64,000 nucleotides of DNA, taken from the NCBI GenBank assembly GCA_041649955.1, contig JBAZMD010000001.1:62001-126000 (forward strand), read 5' to 3'. The notes under the pieces were generated by a model. The model worked only from the letters and a program-made list of their open reading frames with translations, was not told the origin of the DNA and made no database searches. This stretch comes from JAQUPP01 sp041649955 (lineage in GTDB: Bacteria > Patescibacteriota > Patescibacteriia > UBA2591 > JAQUPP01). Positions 7,823 through 17,064 of the stretch are shown here, in pieces. Both the position numbers and the translations under genes were made by a program. Position 1 is the first letter of the stretch; each line of letters starts with the position of its first letter.

Positions 7823-9151
7823 TTATTTCTTTTCAATTTTTGAAAAACCGCAATATTTTTGCAAGACTTCTGGAATCAAGATTGATCCGTCTTTTTGCTG
7901 ATAATTTTCCAAAACAGCCAAAATCATTCTTCCCAAAGCCACGCCGGTATCATTAACAGTATAACAATATCCTTTTTCATTATTATTTTTTTGATAGCGA
8001 ATATTCAATCTTCTGGCTTGAAAATCAGTCGCGTTGGTGTCAGTCATTGTTTCCATAAATTCATTGGCCGCTATTCTCCAAGTTTCAACATCATATTGCT
8101 TGTGACTGGCGGCATAACCGGCATCACCGGTGCATTTTTGAATCACCCGATAAGGCATTTTAAGTTGTTGCAGCAACCATTCATTAATAGACACCAATTC
8201 TTCAAAAATTTCATCTGCTTGCTCGGGAAGGCAAATAACGTCCATTTCCAATTTATCAAATTGATGGACTCTTTTTATTCCGTGAACGTCTTTTCCCCAA
8301 GAACCGACCTCGCTTCTAAAACAAGAAGACAGAGAGCACATTTTAAAAGGCATATCTTTTTCTGAAAATCTTCTATCCATTCCGTAGCCGAAAAGTGACG
8401 GCTCGGAAGAACCGACTAAAAATAATTTATTTTTATCTTCCACGTTTTCATCGCTGATTTTATAAACCTGATCATATCCTTCGGGAAAATGGCTGGTGCC
8501 AAAAAGCACTCTTTCTTTAACCATCAAAGGCACAACCATTGGCATGAACTTTCTTCTTAAAAGTTCTTTGAATAACAAATCAATAATCGCAAATTGCAAA
8601 ATAACCGCTTCTTTTTTTAAGTAACAAAATCTTGAACCCGAAGTCAGGGCGCTTTGTTCTACGTCAATAATATCCAAATCTTTGCCCAATTCAATATGAT
8701 CCTTGCCCGGAAAATCAGATTTCGGCATCTGAGCAACGACTTCAAATCCTTTTCCCAATAAAGATTTATCTAAATATCCTTTTTCCGGAGTCCAGACTCT
8801 GACATCAATATTATCGTCTTCGCTTTTGCCGATTGGCGTATCTTCGCTCATCAAATTGGGAACCCAAACAGCCAATTTGTCCATTTTAGTTTTAATTTCT
8901 TCAAGTGATTCTTCTGTGGTTTTTAATTTTTCTTTCAATTCTTTTCCTTTGGCTCTTATCGCTTCATCTTTACCGGCAGTTAAATTATTTCTCTCAGCGC
9001 GAATATTTTCCACTTCTGTTAATTTTTTTCTGTATTCTTCGTCCAATTCCAATAACGCATCCACATCAGCTTTTTGCAAATCCATTTTTCGATTGATAAT
9101 ATTTTGCTTGATTTTTTCTTTGTTTTCTCTGATGAATTTAATATCTAACAT
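7823..9151 (-). CDS. serS: seryl-tRNA synthetase
   Basis: 442 aa. The N-terminal antiparallel coiled coil that grips tRNA(Ser) covers about residues 25-110. The class II core follows: motif 2 MCSLSSCFRSEVGS, the serine-site stretch QFDKLEMDV, CTGDAGYAASHKQYDVETW, and motif 3 VNDTGVALGRMILAVLENYQ. Length and order are normal. A TATAAT -10 sits 14 bp upstream of the ATG (9166-9171), and the matching -35 position falls inside repeat R2 copy 1. Confidence 0.97.
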   Translation of the reverse strand: MLDIKFIRENKEKIKQNIINRKMDLQKADVDALLELDEEYRKKLTEVENIRAERNNLTAGKDEAIRAKGKELKEKLKTTEESLEEIKTKMDKLAVWVPNLMSEDTPIGKSEDDNIDVRVWTPEKGYLDKSLLGKGFEVVAQMPKSDFPGKDHIELGKDLDIIDVEQSALTSGSRFCYLKKEAVILQFAIIDLLFKELLRRKFMPMVVPLMVKERVLFGTSHFPEGYDQVYKISDENVEDKNKLFLVGSSEPSLFGYGMDRRFSEKDMPFKMCSLSSCFRSEVGSWGKDVHGIKRVHQFDKLEMDVICLPEQADEIFEELVSINEWLLQQLKMPYRVIQKCTGDAGYAASHKQYDVETWRIAANEFMETMTDTNATDFQARRLNIRYQKNNNEKGYCYTVNDTGVALGRMILAVLENYQQKDGSILIPEVLQKYCGFSKIEKK

Positions 9152-9177
9152 AATGATTAAAAAAAATTATACATTTA

Positions 9178-9350
9178 TAGCGAAATTAGCTCGAACGAAG
9201 TCGCGGAAAAGCCTTAGAAAATTAAGGAGTTTTATTGAAAAATTCATCTGTTTGACGACCTCTTCGGGAGGAGTTATGAATTTTTCAAAATAAAACGAGT
9301 ATAATTTTCAAGGTTTTGGAGCGCTGGAGTGAAAGCGAAATTCGCGGCTA
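9178..9350. repeat. dispersed palindromic repeat family R2, copy 1
   Basis: About 170 bp, roughly nine in ten bases identical by eye to 44689-44860. The core is an inverted repeat: GTTTTATTGAAAAATTCAT against ATGAATTTTTC-AAAATAAAAC, with CCTTAGAAAATTA/TAATTTTCAAGG outside it and a conserved loop CTGTTTGACGACC...GGGAGGAGTT. It fills the whole gap between lysS and serS. Confidence 0.88.
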
Positions 9351-9351
9351 T

Positions 9352-10812
9352 TTATAATTTGGGGCGCAAAATTGGGAATAAAATAACTTCCCGAATATTG
9401 CAAGTATTGGTTAAAATAAGAGCCAATCGATCAATGCCAATTCCTTCGCCGGCTGTGGGCGGCATGCCGTATTTTAAAGCTTTAACGAAATCTTCATCAA
9501 GACCTTGCGCTTCTTGGTCCCCTTTTTCGCGCAGTTTATCTTGCTCGTCAAATCTTGATTCTTGATCCAAAGGATCGTTTAATTCTGAAAAAGCATTGCA
9601 AATTTCCATTCCGGCCACCAATAGTTGAAATCTTTCCACATAATTCGGATTATCAGGGCATTTTTTGGCCAATGGCGAAAGTTCAATCGGATGATGAATT
9701 AAAAAAGTCGGATTAATAAGTTTCGGCCTGACGCGCTCTTTAAAAAGTTCATCTAAAATTTTTCCTCTGTCCCATGATTTTTCAACTGTTATGCCAAGTT
9801 TTTTCACTTGTTCAATCAATCCTTTTAAATCGCGGTATTCTTCAATATCAAGGCCTGTTTCATTTTTAATCGCTTGCCTGAATTCCAATCGCGGATAAGG
9901 CGGTTTGAAATTCAAAGTATTATTTTGATATTCAATGGTCAGTTTTCCTTCCAAATTAGACAACAAATATTCAAATAATTCTTCGGTCAGTTTCATTAAA
10001 ACATTATAATCGGCATAGGATTGATAAAATTCTATTTGGGTAAATTCAGGATTGTGAGAAGCATCAATGCCTTCATTGCGGAAACATTTTGCAATTTCAT
10101 AAACTCTTTCAAATCCGCCGATAATCAATCTTTTTAAATAAAGTTCCGGCGCAACTCTTAAATATAAATCAATATCCAAAGCGTGATTATGAGTGACAAA
10201 CGGCCTGGCAATTGCTCCGCCGGCTATTGCTTGAAGAACAGGCGTGCTGACTTCCATATAATCCCGCTGATTGAAAAAATCTCTGATTAATTGTATCATT
10301 TTCGTCCTTTTGACAAAAATATCTCTTACTTCTTGATTGGCAATTAAATCCAAATATCTTTGACGATATCTTGTTTCCACATCAGACAAGCCGTGCCATT
10401 TTTCAGGAAGCGGTAAAAGAGCCTTGGATAAAAGTTTCCAACTCGTCGCTTTAATTGTTTTCTCGCCTCTTTTGGTAATAAAAAGATGACCCTTGATTTC
10501 CAAAAAATCGCCGACATCAATATTTTCATTAAAAAACTGATATTCTTTTTCTCCAACATTATCTTGAGCGAAAAAAATCTGAAAACGGCCGGTTCCATCT
10601 TCCAGATTGGCAAAACACGCCTTGCCGTGAAGCCGCAATAAAACCAAGCGTCCGACTAAACTTACCAAAATTTCTTTTTCCGATAATTTATCAAAATCAT
10701 CAATCGCTTGTTTTACGGTATGAGACCTCTCGGATAAAGCCGGATACGGATTAACTTGGCTTGATTTAATTTTTTCTAATTTTTCTATTCTTGATTGTTC
10801 TTCGTTAGTCAT
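9352..10812 (-). CDS. lysS: lysyl-tRNA synthetase, class II
   Basis: 486 aa. The N-terminal OB-fold anticodon-binding domain (about residues 45-150) contains GRLVLLRLHGKACFANLEDG. The class II catalytic core has VSTPVLQAIAGGAIARPF, motif 2 FRNEGIDASHNPEFTQIEFY, the lysine site EICNAFSELNDP, and motif 3 GIGIDRLALILTN. No truncation is seen. Promoter at 10840-10868. The gene ends 2 bp from repeat R2 copy 1. Confidence 0.97.
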   Translation of the reverse strand: MTNEEQSRIEKLEKIKSSQVNPYPALSERSHTVKQAIDDFDKLSEKEILVSLVGRLVLLRLHGKACFANLEDGTGRFQIFFAQDNVGEKEYQFFNENIDVGDFLEIKGHLFITKRGEKTIKATSWKLLSKALLPLPEKWHGLSDVETRYRQRYLDLIANQEVRDIFVKRTKMIQLIRDFFNQRDYMEVSTPVLQAIAGGAIARPFVTHNHALDIDLYLRVAPELYLKRLIIGGFERVYEIAKCFRNEGIDASHNPEFTQIEFYQSYADYNVLMKLTEELFEYLLSNLEGKLTIEYQNNTLNFKPPYPRLEFRQAIKNETGLDIEEYRDLKGLIEQVKKLGITVEKSWDRGKILDELFKERVRPKLINPTFLIHHPIELSPLAKKCPDNPNYVERFQLLVAGMEICNAFSELNDPLDQESRFDEQDKLREKGDQEAQGLDEDFVKALKYGMPPTAGEGIGIDRLALILTNTCNIREVILFPILRPKL

Positions 10813-10839
10813 AAATTTATGGTTAAAATAGATGTAATT

Positions 10840-10868
10840 ATTATAACATTATTATAAAATATTATCAA
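10840..10868 (-). promoter_or_regulatory. lysS promoter
   Basis: TTGATA, 17 bp, TATAAT with an upstream TGT extended -10. The leader is about 20 nt. Confidence 0.7.
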
Positions 10869-10873
10869 CAACT

Positions 10874-10902
10874 AAAAATGACCCTTTAAAGGGTCATTTT
10901 TA
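10874..10902 (-). terminator. greA terminator (bidirectional)
   Basis: AAAATGACCC TTTAAA GGGTCATTTTT is a perfect stem with A-run and T-run on both sides, 17 bp past the greA stop. Confidence 0.85.
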
Positions 10903-10919
10903 TTGATAAAATAATTATT

Positions 10920-11378
10920 TTATTTAATTTCAATAATTGTAAAAGTCGTAAGACCGGTTGGAACCTGAAATTCCACTTTTTCATTAAGTCTCTTATTTAA
11001 AAGGGCTTGCCCTAATGGAGACTCATAGGAAATTCTGCCTTGCGCCGGATCTGATTCTTCACTGTCCACGATCATGAAAGTCTTAAAATCATCTTTAATT
11101 TTAAGTTTGACCGTTGAACCTATTCTAACCACATCTTTATTTTTCTGATGGCTGTCAATAATTTCAACATTTCTCAATAAATTTTCCAGTCTTATTATCT
11201 CATTTTCTACCCATCCCTGCTCTTCCTTAGCTGTCGTATATTCCGCATTTTCGCTTAAATCACCCAGTTCTTTGGCAGCACGAATCCGGTCCGCAACTTG
11301 CGGCCTTCTTACGCTTCTTAATTCTTCCAATTCTTGTTCAATTTTTTTTCGCCCTTCAGGCGTTAAGAAAAATGTCAT
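10920..11378 (-). CDS. greA: transcription elongation factor GreA
   Basis: 152 aa. The N-terminal coiled coil carries the tip acids near DLSENAEYTTAKEEQ, and the C-terminal FKBP-like domain has RISYESPLGQALLNK. GreA binds the RNA polymerase secondary channel and stimulates cleavage of backtracked RNA. It has a long leader (about 115 nt) with a strong hairpin (11397-11456) and no obvious Shine-Dalgarno sequence. The promoter contains a palindrome, so both transcription and translation appear controlled. Confidence 0.96.
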   Translation of the reverse strand: MTFFLTPEGRKKIEQELEELRSVRRPQVADRIRAAKELGDLSENAEYTTAKEEQGWVENEIIRLENLLRNVEIIDSHQKNKDVVRIGSTVKLKIKDDFKTFMIVDSEESDPAQGRISYESPLGQALLNKRLNEKVEFQVPTGLTTFTIIEIK

Positions 11379-11396
11379 ATAGATTCATTATTATTT

Positions 11397-11456
11397 ATTG
11401 TTTGTTACTCCATTCATTCCCGCCGCTACACGGCGGTATTTCTGGAGACAAACAAT
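11397..11456 (-). promoter_or_regulatory. greA leader hairpin
   Basis: A 60-bp interrupted inverted repeat: ATTGTTTGT...ACAAACAAT, inner CTCCA...TGGAG and a GC-rich tip CCGCCG/CGGCGG. It ends 18 nt before the greA start codon, inside the untranslated leader. It may also act as the end of the upstream PBP transcript. Confidence 0.7.
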
Positions 11457-11498
11457 AAAATTAAAAAAACACCGAGTTAATTGGTATTAGTTTATATT

Positions 11499-11526
11499 AT
11501 TATAGCAGGTATCCTGCAAAAGTCAA
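11499..11526 (-). promoter_or_regulatory. greA promoter with internal palindrome
   Basis: TTGACT, 16 bp, TATAAT. The spacer contains GCAGG-ATA-CCTGC, a perfect 13-bp dyad touching the -10, as expected for an operator that would block polymerase. Confidence 0.75.
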
Positions 11527-11558
11527 ATCCCCTTGTGGAAAACTTTTTACTCCAAATA

Positions 11559-13484
11559 TTATTTTTTCTTTTGTTCCGCCCACCAAGATAAAATTTCTTT
11601 GGCAGCCGGTGCGGCAAAAGACGAACCTTCACCCCCATTTTCCACTAAAATAGTCAAAGCTATTTCCGGATTTTCATAAGGCGCAAAGCAAGTAAACCAA
11701 GCGTGATTGCCCTTACCTTCTACCTGAGCCGTGCCGGTTTTACCGGCGACTTGAATCGGCAGAGTATTTAAACTGCGAGCGCTGCCCGTCGTGATAGTCT
11801 GGCGCATTCCTTCTCTGACTAATTCCAAATATTTTGCATCAATAAAATTTTCTCTGATAATTTGGGGATGAATAATTATTTTTTGGCCGGTTTCCGGATT
11901 ATCAATTTCTTTGACCAAGCGAGGTTGAAAAAGAGTTTTGCCATTGGCGATTGCCGCCGTATAATTCGCCACTTGAATCGGCGTTACCAAAATATTGCTC
12001 TGACCAATAGACAAATGATAAGTGTCGCCGATGTACCACGGTTCTTTTATAACATTTTCTTTATAAGCGGGAGTCAATAAAAAACCGGTTGCCTCGCCTT
12101 TTAAATCAATGCCTGTCTTGCTGTTTAAACCGAAAAGTTCGGCATATTGAATAATTTTTTCCGGCCCAAGGCCTTCAAAATTTCCAAATCCTCCGCCAAT
12201 ATAATAAAAGAAAGTATTTACCGATTCGGCTAAAGCTTTTCTAAAATCAGTCACACCGTGCCCGCCTGTTTTCCAATCACCGAAAAACCACTGTCCGATT
12301 CTTACTCCTCCGGTAGAAAGGATTGTTGTTTTCTCGTTGATAATGCCTTCGGCAAAAGCAGCGGCTATTTCAATCGGCTTAAAAATTGAACCGGACGGAT
12401 ATTGGCCGCTGATCGCCCTGAAAAATAATGGTTTGGATGGATCTTCTATTAAGGTTTTGAAATCACTGGCGCTTGCTTGAATAAAAATATTATTATCAAA
12501 AGTCGGCCAGCTGACAATAGCTAAAATCTCGCCGTTTCGCGGATCTATTGCTACGGCTGATCCGGCACGAGCGCCGGCAGCTTTAATATAATGGCTTAAA
12601 ACATCAGTAACTTTTTTTTGCAAACTCGCGTCAATGGTTAAAATCAAATCTTGCCCGGTTTGAGGCGTTTTTTGGCTGGCGATTCTTTTTTCTCTTCCAA
12701 GCGAATCAACTTCAATATTTTTTTCTCCATTCTCTCCTTTCAAAATATTTTCGTAATTTAATTCCAATCCTGTTTTGCCGAGAGAATCAGTCATTGAGTA
12801 TTCTTTATTATCAGCCAATTCTTCCGGAGTAATTTTACCCATATAGCCGATAACATGCGAAAAATACGTGGGATCCGAATATTGCCTTTTCGGTTCTATG
12901 TTTACGGAAACGCCGGGCAGTTCTTCCAATTTTAATTTTATCGCTTCTTCATAACTCAAATTATCTTTTAAAATAATAGGATATATTGATTGATTGGGCT
13001 GTTCAGCCGTAAGCTTGGATAATTCCTCTTTAGTTGAATTTTCCAATGATTCTCCCAAAAAAGATAAAATTTTGTTAACAATTTCTATTCTCGTTTCTTT
13101 ATTTTTAGGCAAATCCAAAGGCGTTATTATCAAAGAAAAATTCGGCATATTTTTAACCAAAGGCGTCTGATAACGGTCATAAATAAGCCCTCTGTCCGCT
13201 TTAATTGTTTCAACGCGGATTCTGTTGCCCTCGGCCATATTTCTGAATTCATGTCCGGAAAAAACTTGAAGCCAAAAAATCCTGCCGAATACTATGGTTA
13301 AAATCGCAATCATTAAAAAAATAAAAATATTGAGAGATTTTTTCTCCATAGGCAAAACTATCGGCCCGGCCCAATTTTCTTCCGGCGGCCAATAATTGCC
13401 CGCGTATCGGCGCTGATTAAACCCTTCTAATTTTCCATCTCTGATATTTTTGTCTTCTTGTTTAATTTTAAACGGATCATCCAT
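11559..13484 (-). CDS. mrdA: penicillin-binding protein 2 (peptidoglycan transpeptidase)
   Basis: 641 aa. A cytoplasmic N-terminus with one membrane anchor (about residues 50-70) leads into the PBP dimerisation domain (RIRVETIKADRGLIYDR) and the transpeptidase domain. Penicillin-binding motifs are present: SxxK in YPSGSIFKP, SxN in ESVNTFFYYIGG, and KTGTAQVEG. It crosslinks peptidoglycan during elongation, matching its position directly after mreC and mreD. rodA is not in the window. Confidence 0.95.
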   Translation of the reverse strand: MDDPFKIKQEDKNIRDGKLEGFNQRRYAGNYWPPEENWAGPIVLPMEKKSLNIFIFLMIAILTIVFGRIFWLQVFSGHEFRNMAEGNRIRVETIKADRGLIYDRYQTPLVKNMPNFSLIITPLDLPKNKETRIEIVNKILSFLGESLENSTKEELSKLTAEQPNQSIYPIILKDNLSYEEAIKLKLEELPGVSVNIEPKRQYSDPTYFSHVIGYMGKITPEELADNKEYSMTDSLGKTGLELNYENILKGENGEKNIEVDSLGREKRIASQKTPQTGQDLILTIDASLQKKVTDVLSHYIKAAGARAGSAVAIDPRNGEILAIVSWPTFDNNIFIQASASDFKTLIEDPSKPLFFRAISGQYPSGSIFKPIEIAAAFAEGIINEKTTILSTGGVRIGQWFFGDWKTGGHGVTDFRKALAESVNTFFYYIGGGFGNFEGLGPEKIIQYAELFGLNSKTGIDLKGEATGFLLTPAYKENVIKEPWYIGDTYHLSIGQSNILVTPIQVANYTAAIANGKTLFQPRLVKEIDNPETGQKIIIHPQIIRENFIDAKYLELVREGMRQTITTGSARSLNTLPIQVAGKTGTAQVEGKGNHAWFTCFAPYENPEIALTILVENGGEGSSFAAPAAKEILSWWAEQKKK

Positions 13485-13507
13485 AAAAAATACTTTTTAT
13501 TACTGTT

Positions 13508-14008
13508 TTATTTTTGACGCAAAGTTTTAATAATTGAATATCCAATGATTATCGCCAAGCTATTTGCCAAAACAGACCAACCAAAATTAAACCAATAAAA
13601 TTTGTCCATCACCACCATAAAATCCTGAAAATTCAAAAAATAAGCCAGCCAAACAATAATTAAAATAATGGCTTGATAAGCAAGATTGCATAAAATCGCC
13701 ACAATTAAAACGCTGTTTGTGGACATTTGGCTGAATTCCTTGATAATTTTATAAGAAATAACCAGAATCAATAGAAAAGTCAGAAAAAAAATGCCCGGCT
13801 TAAAAATGGAATATAAATCAAATAAAATGCCGCTTGCCAATGCGACCAAAAGGGCGAATTTAAATTTATTAAAAATAAGCAAAAGAATCATTAAAATCAA
13901 AGTCAGATTTAAATATTTTAAAACCGGAGATTTAAATAAAAAAGAAATCTGTAAAATATTTAAACAGATTATTAACAAAAACAGTAAAATAAGTTTCAGT
14001 TTAGCCAT
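13508..14008 (-). CDS. mreD: rod shape-determining protein MreD-like
   Basis: 166 aa, almost entirely hydrophobic with five to six predicted membrane helices and a GILFDLYSIFKPG stretch typical of MreD. It is 8 bp after mreC and 23 bp before the PBP2 gene, the standard mreC-mreD-mrdA order. Sequence signatures of MreD are weak, so the call rests on topology and context. Confidence 0.85.
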   Translation of the reverse strand: MAKLKLILLFLLIICLNILQISFLFKSPVLKYLNLTLILMILLLIFNKFKFALLVALASGILFDLYSIFKPGIFFLTFLLILVISYKIIKEFSQMSTNSVLIVAILCNLAYQAIILIIVWLAYFLNFQDFMVVMDKFYWFNFGWSVLANSLAIIIGYSIIKTLRQK

Positions 14009-14016
14009 AAATTACA

Positions 14017-14820
14017 TTATGGAAGATTTTTTAATATTATTGCCGCAACTCTCAGATCCGAAAGAGATTTGGGCGATTTGATAACCGCTTCTTGAAAAAC
14101 AGCATTTGGTTTTTTGTTAATTTCGGCTATTTCGCCGATTATTAGTCCTCTCCTGATATTTTCTTCCAAACCCGAAGTGATAATAATATCCCCTGTTTTT
14201 ATCGGTTTATCAAGTGGAATGTAATTCATTTTCATAGTTAAACCGTATTCTCCCTGCACTATTCCGGAAACTGAATTCGGACTCTCGCCTTTTATGATAA
14301 TATCAGCGGTAATTTGCGAATGGCTGTCAAAAACCGGCTGTAAAAACGAGAGATAATCTTCAACTTTTATTATCGTACCGACCAAGGTTCCATTTTCATC
14401 AACAACCGCCAAACCGACATTTACGCCGTCTTTTTCGCCTTTATCAAGTAGAAACCATGTATAACCGGTTTCTATTCTTTTGCCGACAATATTGGTCAAA
14501 ATAAATGAATTCTTGGAATTATCCAAAAAATTCAAATGATTTTTCAGAACTTGATTTTCCGTTTGATATATTTGGAGCTTGGCATTTTCGGTTTTAAGAT
14601 TATTTATTTCTTTTTCCAATACCGATTTATCATTCTGCCAATTTTGACATTCAATAAAATTTTTTGGATGGCCTGAAATTTTATAAGACAATTTTTCAAA
14701 TGGCGTTAATAAGAAAAAAAGAGCGCTTTTTCCTCCATTGGAAAAAGCGAAAAAAAGCAAAACTATTACTATAAAAAAAATAACCACTCTTTTTTTAATG
14801 ATTAAATCATTTATGGACAT
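14017..14820 (-). CDS. mreC: rod shape-determining protein MreC
   Basis: 267 aa. It has an N-terminal membrane anchor (about 12-30), a coiled coil (about 60-95, LEKEINNLKTENAKLQIYQ), then two beta domains with TGYTWFLLDKGEKDGVNVG, VDENGTLVGTI, GEYGLTMKMNYI and IITSGLEENIRRGLIIGEI, the conserved MreC core. It organises the elongation complex outside the membrane. mreB is not in this window. Confidence 0.94.
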   Translation of the reverse strand: MSINDLIIKKRVVIFFIVIVLLFFAFSNGGKSALFFLLTPFEKLSYKISGHPKNFIECQNWQNDKSVLEKEINNLKTENAKLQIYQTENQVLKNHLNFLDNSKNSFILTNIVGKRIETGYTWFLLDKGEKDGVNVGLAVVDENGTLVGTIIKVEDYLSFLQPVFDSHSQITADIIIKGESPNSVSGIVQGEYGLTMKMNYIPLDKPIKTGDIIITSGLEENIRRGLIIGEIAEINKKPNAVFQEAVIKSPKSLSDLRVAAIILKNLP

Positions 14821-14837
14821 ATTGATTATTTAAAGAT

Positions 14838-16418
14838 TTATTCTGATTCATTTTCATCAATAATAGAACCATCCGGAAAAGTTTCGGTTGTTGGAATTTC
14901 TATCACATTTTCCCATTTATAACCCAATTTTTCAAAAATTTCTCCTGATTTAAAAACTCTTTTACTGCCATTTTCAATCAAATAAACCATAGCACTATCC
15001 GGATATTTTATTAAAGTTCCATTTGGCCTTGACGAAACCGGAGCGATAAATTGAAAACTATTGATCAACATTTTGAAAGTAGTCTTAAAATTCGCTTCTT
15101 TTTCAGTGCCGACATTATATGAAATCACATAAACATTTTCGCCCTTGGAAATATAAATCGTCAAATGATCCGAACTCCAAAGAGCCGGCTGATTATTGAC
15201 AATAACGGCAGTTAATGAACTTTTTTCAGTTGTCGGCGATTGTTTTGAATACCAATCAATCAAAGACAATTGATCGGGATTCTTTTCTGCAGTCGCGCTG
15301 AAAAATTCTCCGGTATTAGTAATCACTAAAACCTCTTCATTATTGGTTTCCGGAATTGCTCTGGTTATCCATGAAGACGGATAGAAAAAACTGTAAGAAA
15401 AAGTGGAATTAGTATAAATATTGATCAAACCGGCGGCTGAAAGCTTATTCTCGCCCGTTTGCAGCGGATCGGTTAAATTGGCTATTTCTTGGCCGTCGCT
15501 AATGCCATCGCCGTCAGTATCAGGATTATTAACGCTGGTGCGATAGATAGTTTCTTCCGTGTCGGTCAAACTGTCTTGATCCGAATCAACAGTGGAAGAA
15601 ATTTGCGGCGCTATTTGAAATATTTCCGTTTGAGGAATTGCCTTGCTTTTTGAAACAATTAAAGCAAAAGTGTCGGACGGCAAAAGATCCAATTGAGCAA
15701 TAATTAAATTATTTTCCACGTCTTGCGTACTTGATAAAGGAGTCCAAATATTATCTTTCAAATAGCCCAAAACAATATCATTTTCCCAATTGCTTTCAAC
15801 AATTTTATTATGATAAAAAGCTCTTAAGGTTGCTGATTTTTGCAAAATAAGATTAGTGGATTGAATTTTATAAGTCCCTCCAATAACCTTGTAATCATTG
15901 AATGTATTTTCATTGGTTATCGGCTCCGAGATTAATTCAATTTTTAAATTCTGGTCAACGGCTCCGGCAGGCAGATAAAATTCCAGCCAAGAAACAGTTT
16001 CGCCCGTTTGATCTTTTATCTCGGCTTTCAAAGTTTGTTCAATTGAAACATTCGCAGCCGGAACAGAGGGAGAATTATTTTCTTCGGGCTGAGTAATGGC
16101 AGGAATTTGAGTGACAACCGGAATATTAGGATGGTAATTGGTGATCCAAAAATAAAACGCAAAACCTCCGCCGACAATAATAATTAGAAGGCATAAAATT
16201 AAAATAAGAGATTTATTTTTATCTTTTTTGGACAATTTACGCTGAGCTTTGCGAAATTTCTCCGGCATCACATAAATCATTTCTCCAGTGGTTCCATATT
16301 GAGTCACTTCTTCAATAATTTCCTTTTTAGCCGCAGGAGGAGGATTAGCAAAAATATCCTGCACCGCAGAAGCGTCTGTTTTTTGAGATTCCGGTTGTAT
16401 AGGTGTTTCTTCTGGCAT
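14838..16418 (-). CDS. membrane-anchored protein with calcium-type repeats and a C-terminal surface repeat
   Basis: 526 aa. The cytoplasmic N-terminus (1-65, proline- and charge-rich) is followed by one membrane helix (about 70-92) and a beta-rich domain (about 125-260). Next come thrombospondin type 3/EF-like repeats DSDQDSLTDTEE and DTDGDGISDGQE, and a domain of unknown type. The C-terminal 60-residue unit (NGTLIKYPDSAMVYLIENGS) closely resembles units at the end of the 2308-aa protein encoded at 36960-43886. It is probably an envelope protein whose repeats bind calcium. No enzyme motif is seen. Confidence 0.75.
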   Translation of the reverse strand: MPEETPIQPESQKTDASAVQDIFANPPPAAKKEIIEEVTQYGTTGEMIYVMPEKFRKAQRKLSKKDKNKSLILILCLLIIIVGGGFAFYFWITNYHPNIPVVTQIPAITQPEENNSPSVPAANVSIEQTLKAEIKDQTGETVSWLEFYLPAGAVDQNLKIELISEPITNENTFNDYKVIGGTYKIQSTNLILQKSATLRAFYHNKIVESNWENDIVLGYLKDNIWTPLSSTQDVENNLIIAQLDLLPSDTFALIVSKSKAIPQTEIFQIAPQISSTVDSDQDSLTDTEETIYRTSVNNPDTDGDGISDGQEIANLTDPLQTGENKLSAAGLINIYTNSTFSYSFFYPSSWITRAIPETNNEEVLVITNTGEFFSATAEKNPDQLSLIDWYSKQSPTTEKSSLTAVIVNNQPALWSSDHLTIYISKGENVYVISYNVGTEKEANFKTTFKMLINSFQFIAPVSSRPNGTLIKYPDSAMVYLIENGSKRVFKSGEIFEKLGYKWENVIEIPTTETFPDGSIIDENESE

Positions 16419-16429
16419 AGTAAAATTAT

Positions 16430-17029
16430 TTACTTTAATTTATCAATTTCTTTTTGTAAATTCAATAACTTAGCATTTGGATTGGAATTATTCGGATCGG
16501 TATTATTTTTAATTTCTTGTCCGTCACTGATGCCGTCACCGTCAGTATCAGGTTTTAAAGGATTTGTTAAATAAACCTTAACTTCTTCTCTATCAGAAAG
16601 ACCATCGTTGTCAGTATCAGATTTATTTTTATCAGTGCCCAAGGTAGTTTCTTCTTCATCAGTTAAACCGTCTCCATCAGCGTCAGGAGCCATTTCAATC
16701 GGTTTGGTAATAATTATCGGTGATATCTTGTTATCTTCCGGATTTATTTGAGGCTGACCGGTTTGATTGAGTTTTTTTATTTTCGCCTGTTCTGTTAAAC
16801 TTTTGATTTTAGGCAAAGCGTAATAATAAACTCCCGCTCCGACAATCGCAATAATGATAATAATCAAAATAACGCGAATAAAATTTTTATTGATTTTCTT
16901 GCGATTTGATGATGAATTGCCGGAATTTTTATTTTCATCAGAAATAAAATTTTTACGTTCAACGTCTTCAAAAATATCTTCCACTTGGTTAGCGGAGTTT
17001 GGATTTAAATTTTTTATTTCGTCTGGCAT
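16430..17029 (-). CDS. single-pass membrane protein with thrombospondin type 3 repeats
   Basis: 199 aa. Hydrophilic N-terminus, one membrane helix (about 50-70), then three DxDxDG-type loops (DADGDGLTDEEE, DTDNDGLSDREE, DTDGDGISDGQE), typical calcium-binding type 3 repeats, and a short C-terminal coil. It has the same architecture as the next gene (11 bp away), only shorter, so the two look like a partnered or duplicated pair in the envelope operon. Confidence 0.75.
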   Translation of the reverse strand: MPDEIKNLNPNSANQVEDIFEDVERKNFISDENKNSGNSSSNRKKINKNFIRVILIIIIIAIVGAGVYYYALPKIKSLTEQAKIKKLNQTGQPQINPEDNKISPIIITKPIEMAPDADGDGLTDEEETTLGTDKNKSDTDNDGLSDREEVKVYLTNPLKPDTDGDGISDGQEIKNNTDPNNSNPNAKLLNLQKEIDKLK

Positions 17030-17064
17030 AATAAATTATATTTTATAAATTTATAAAAATTCTA

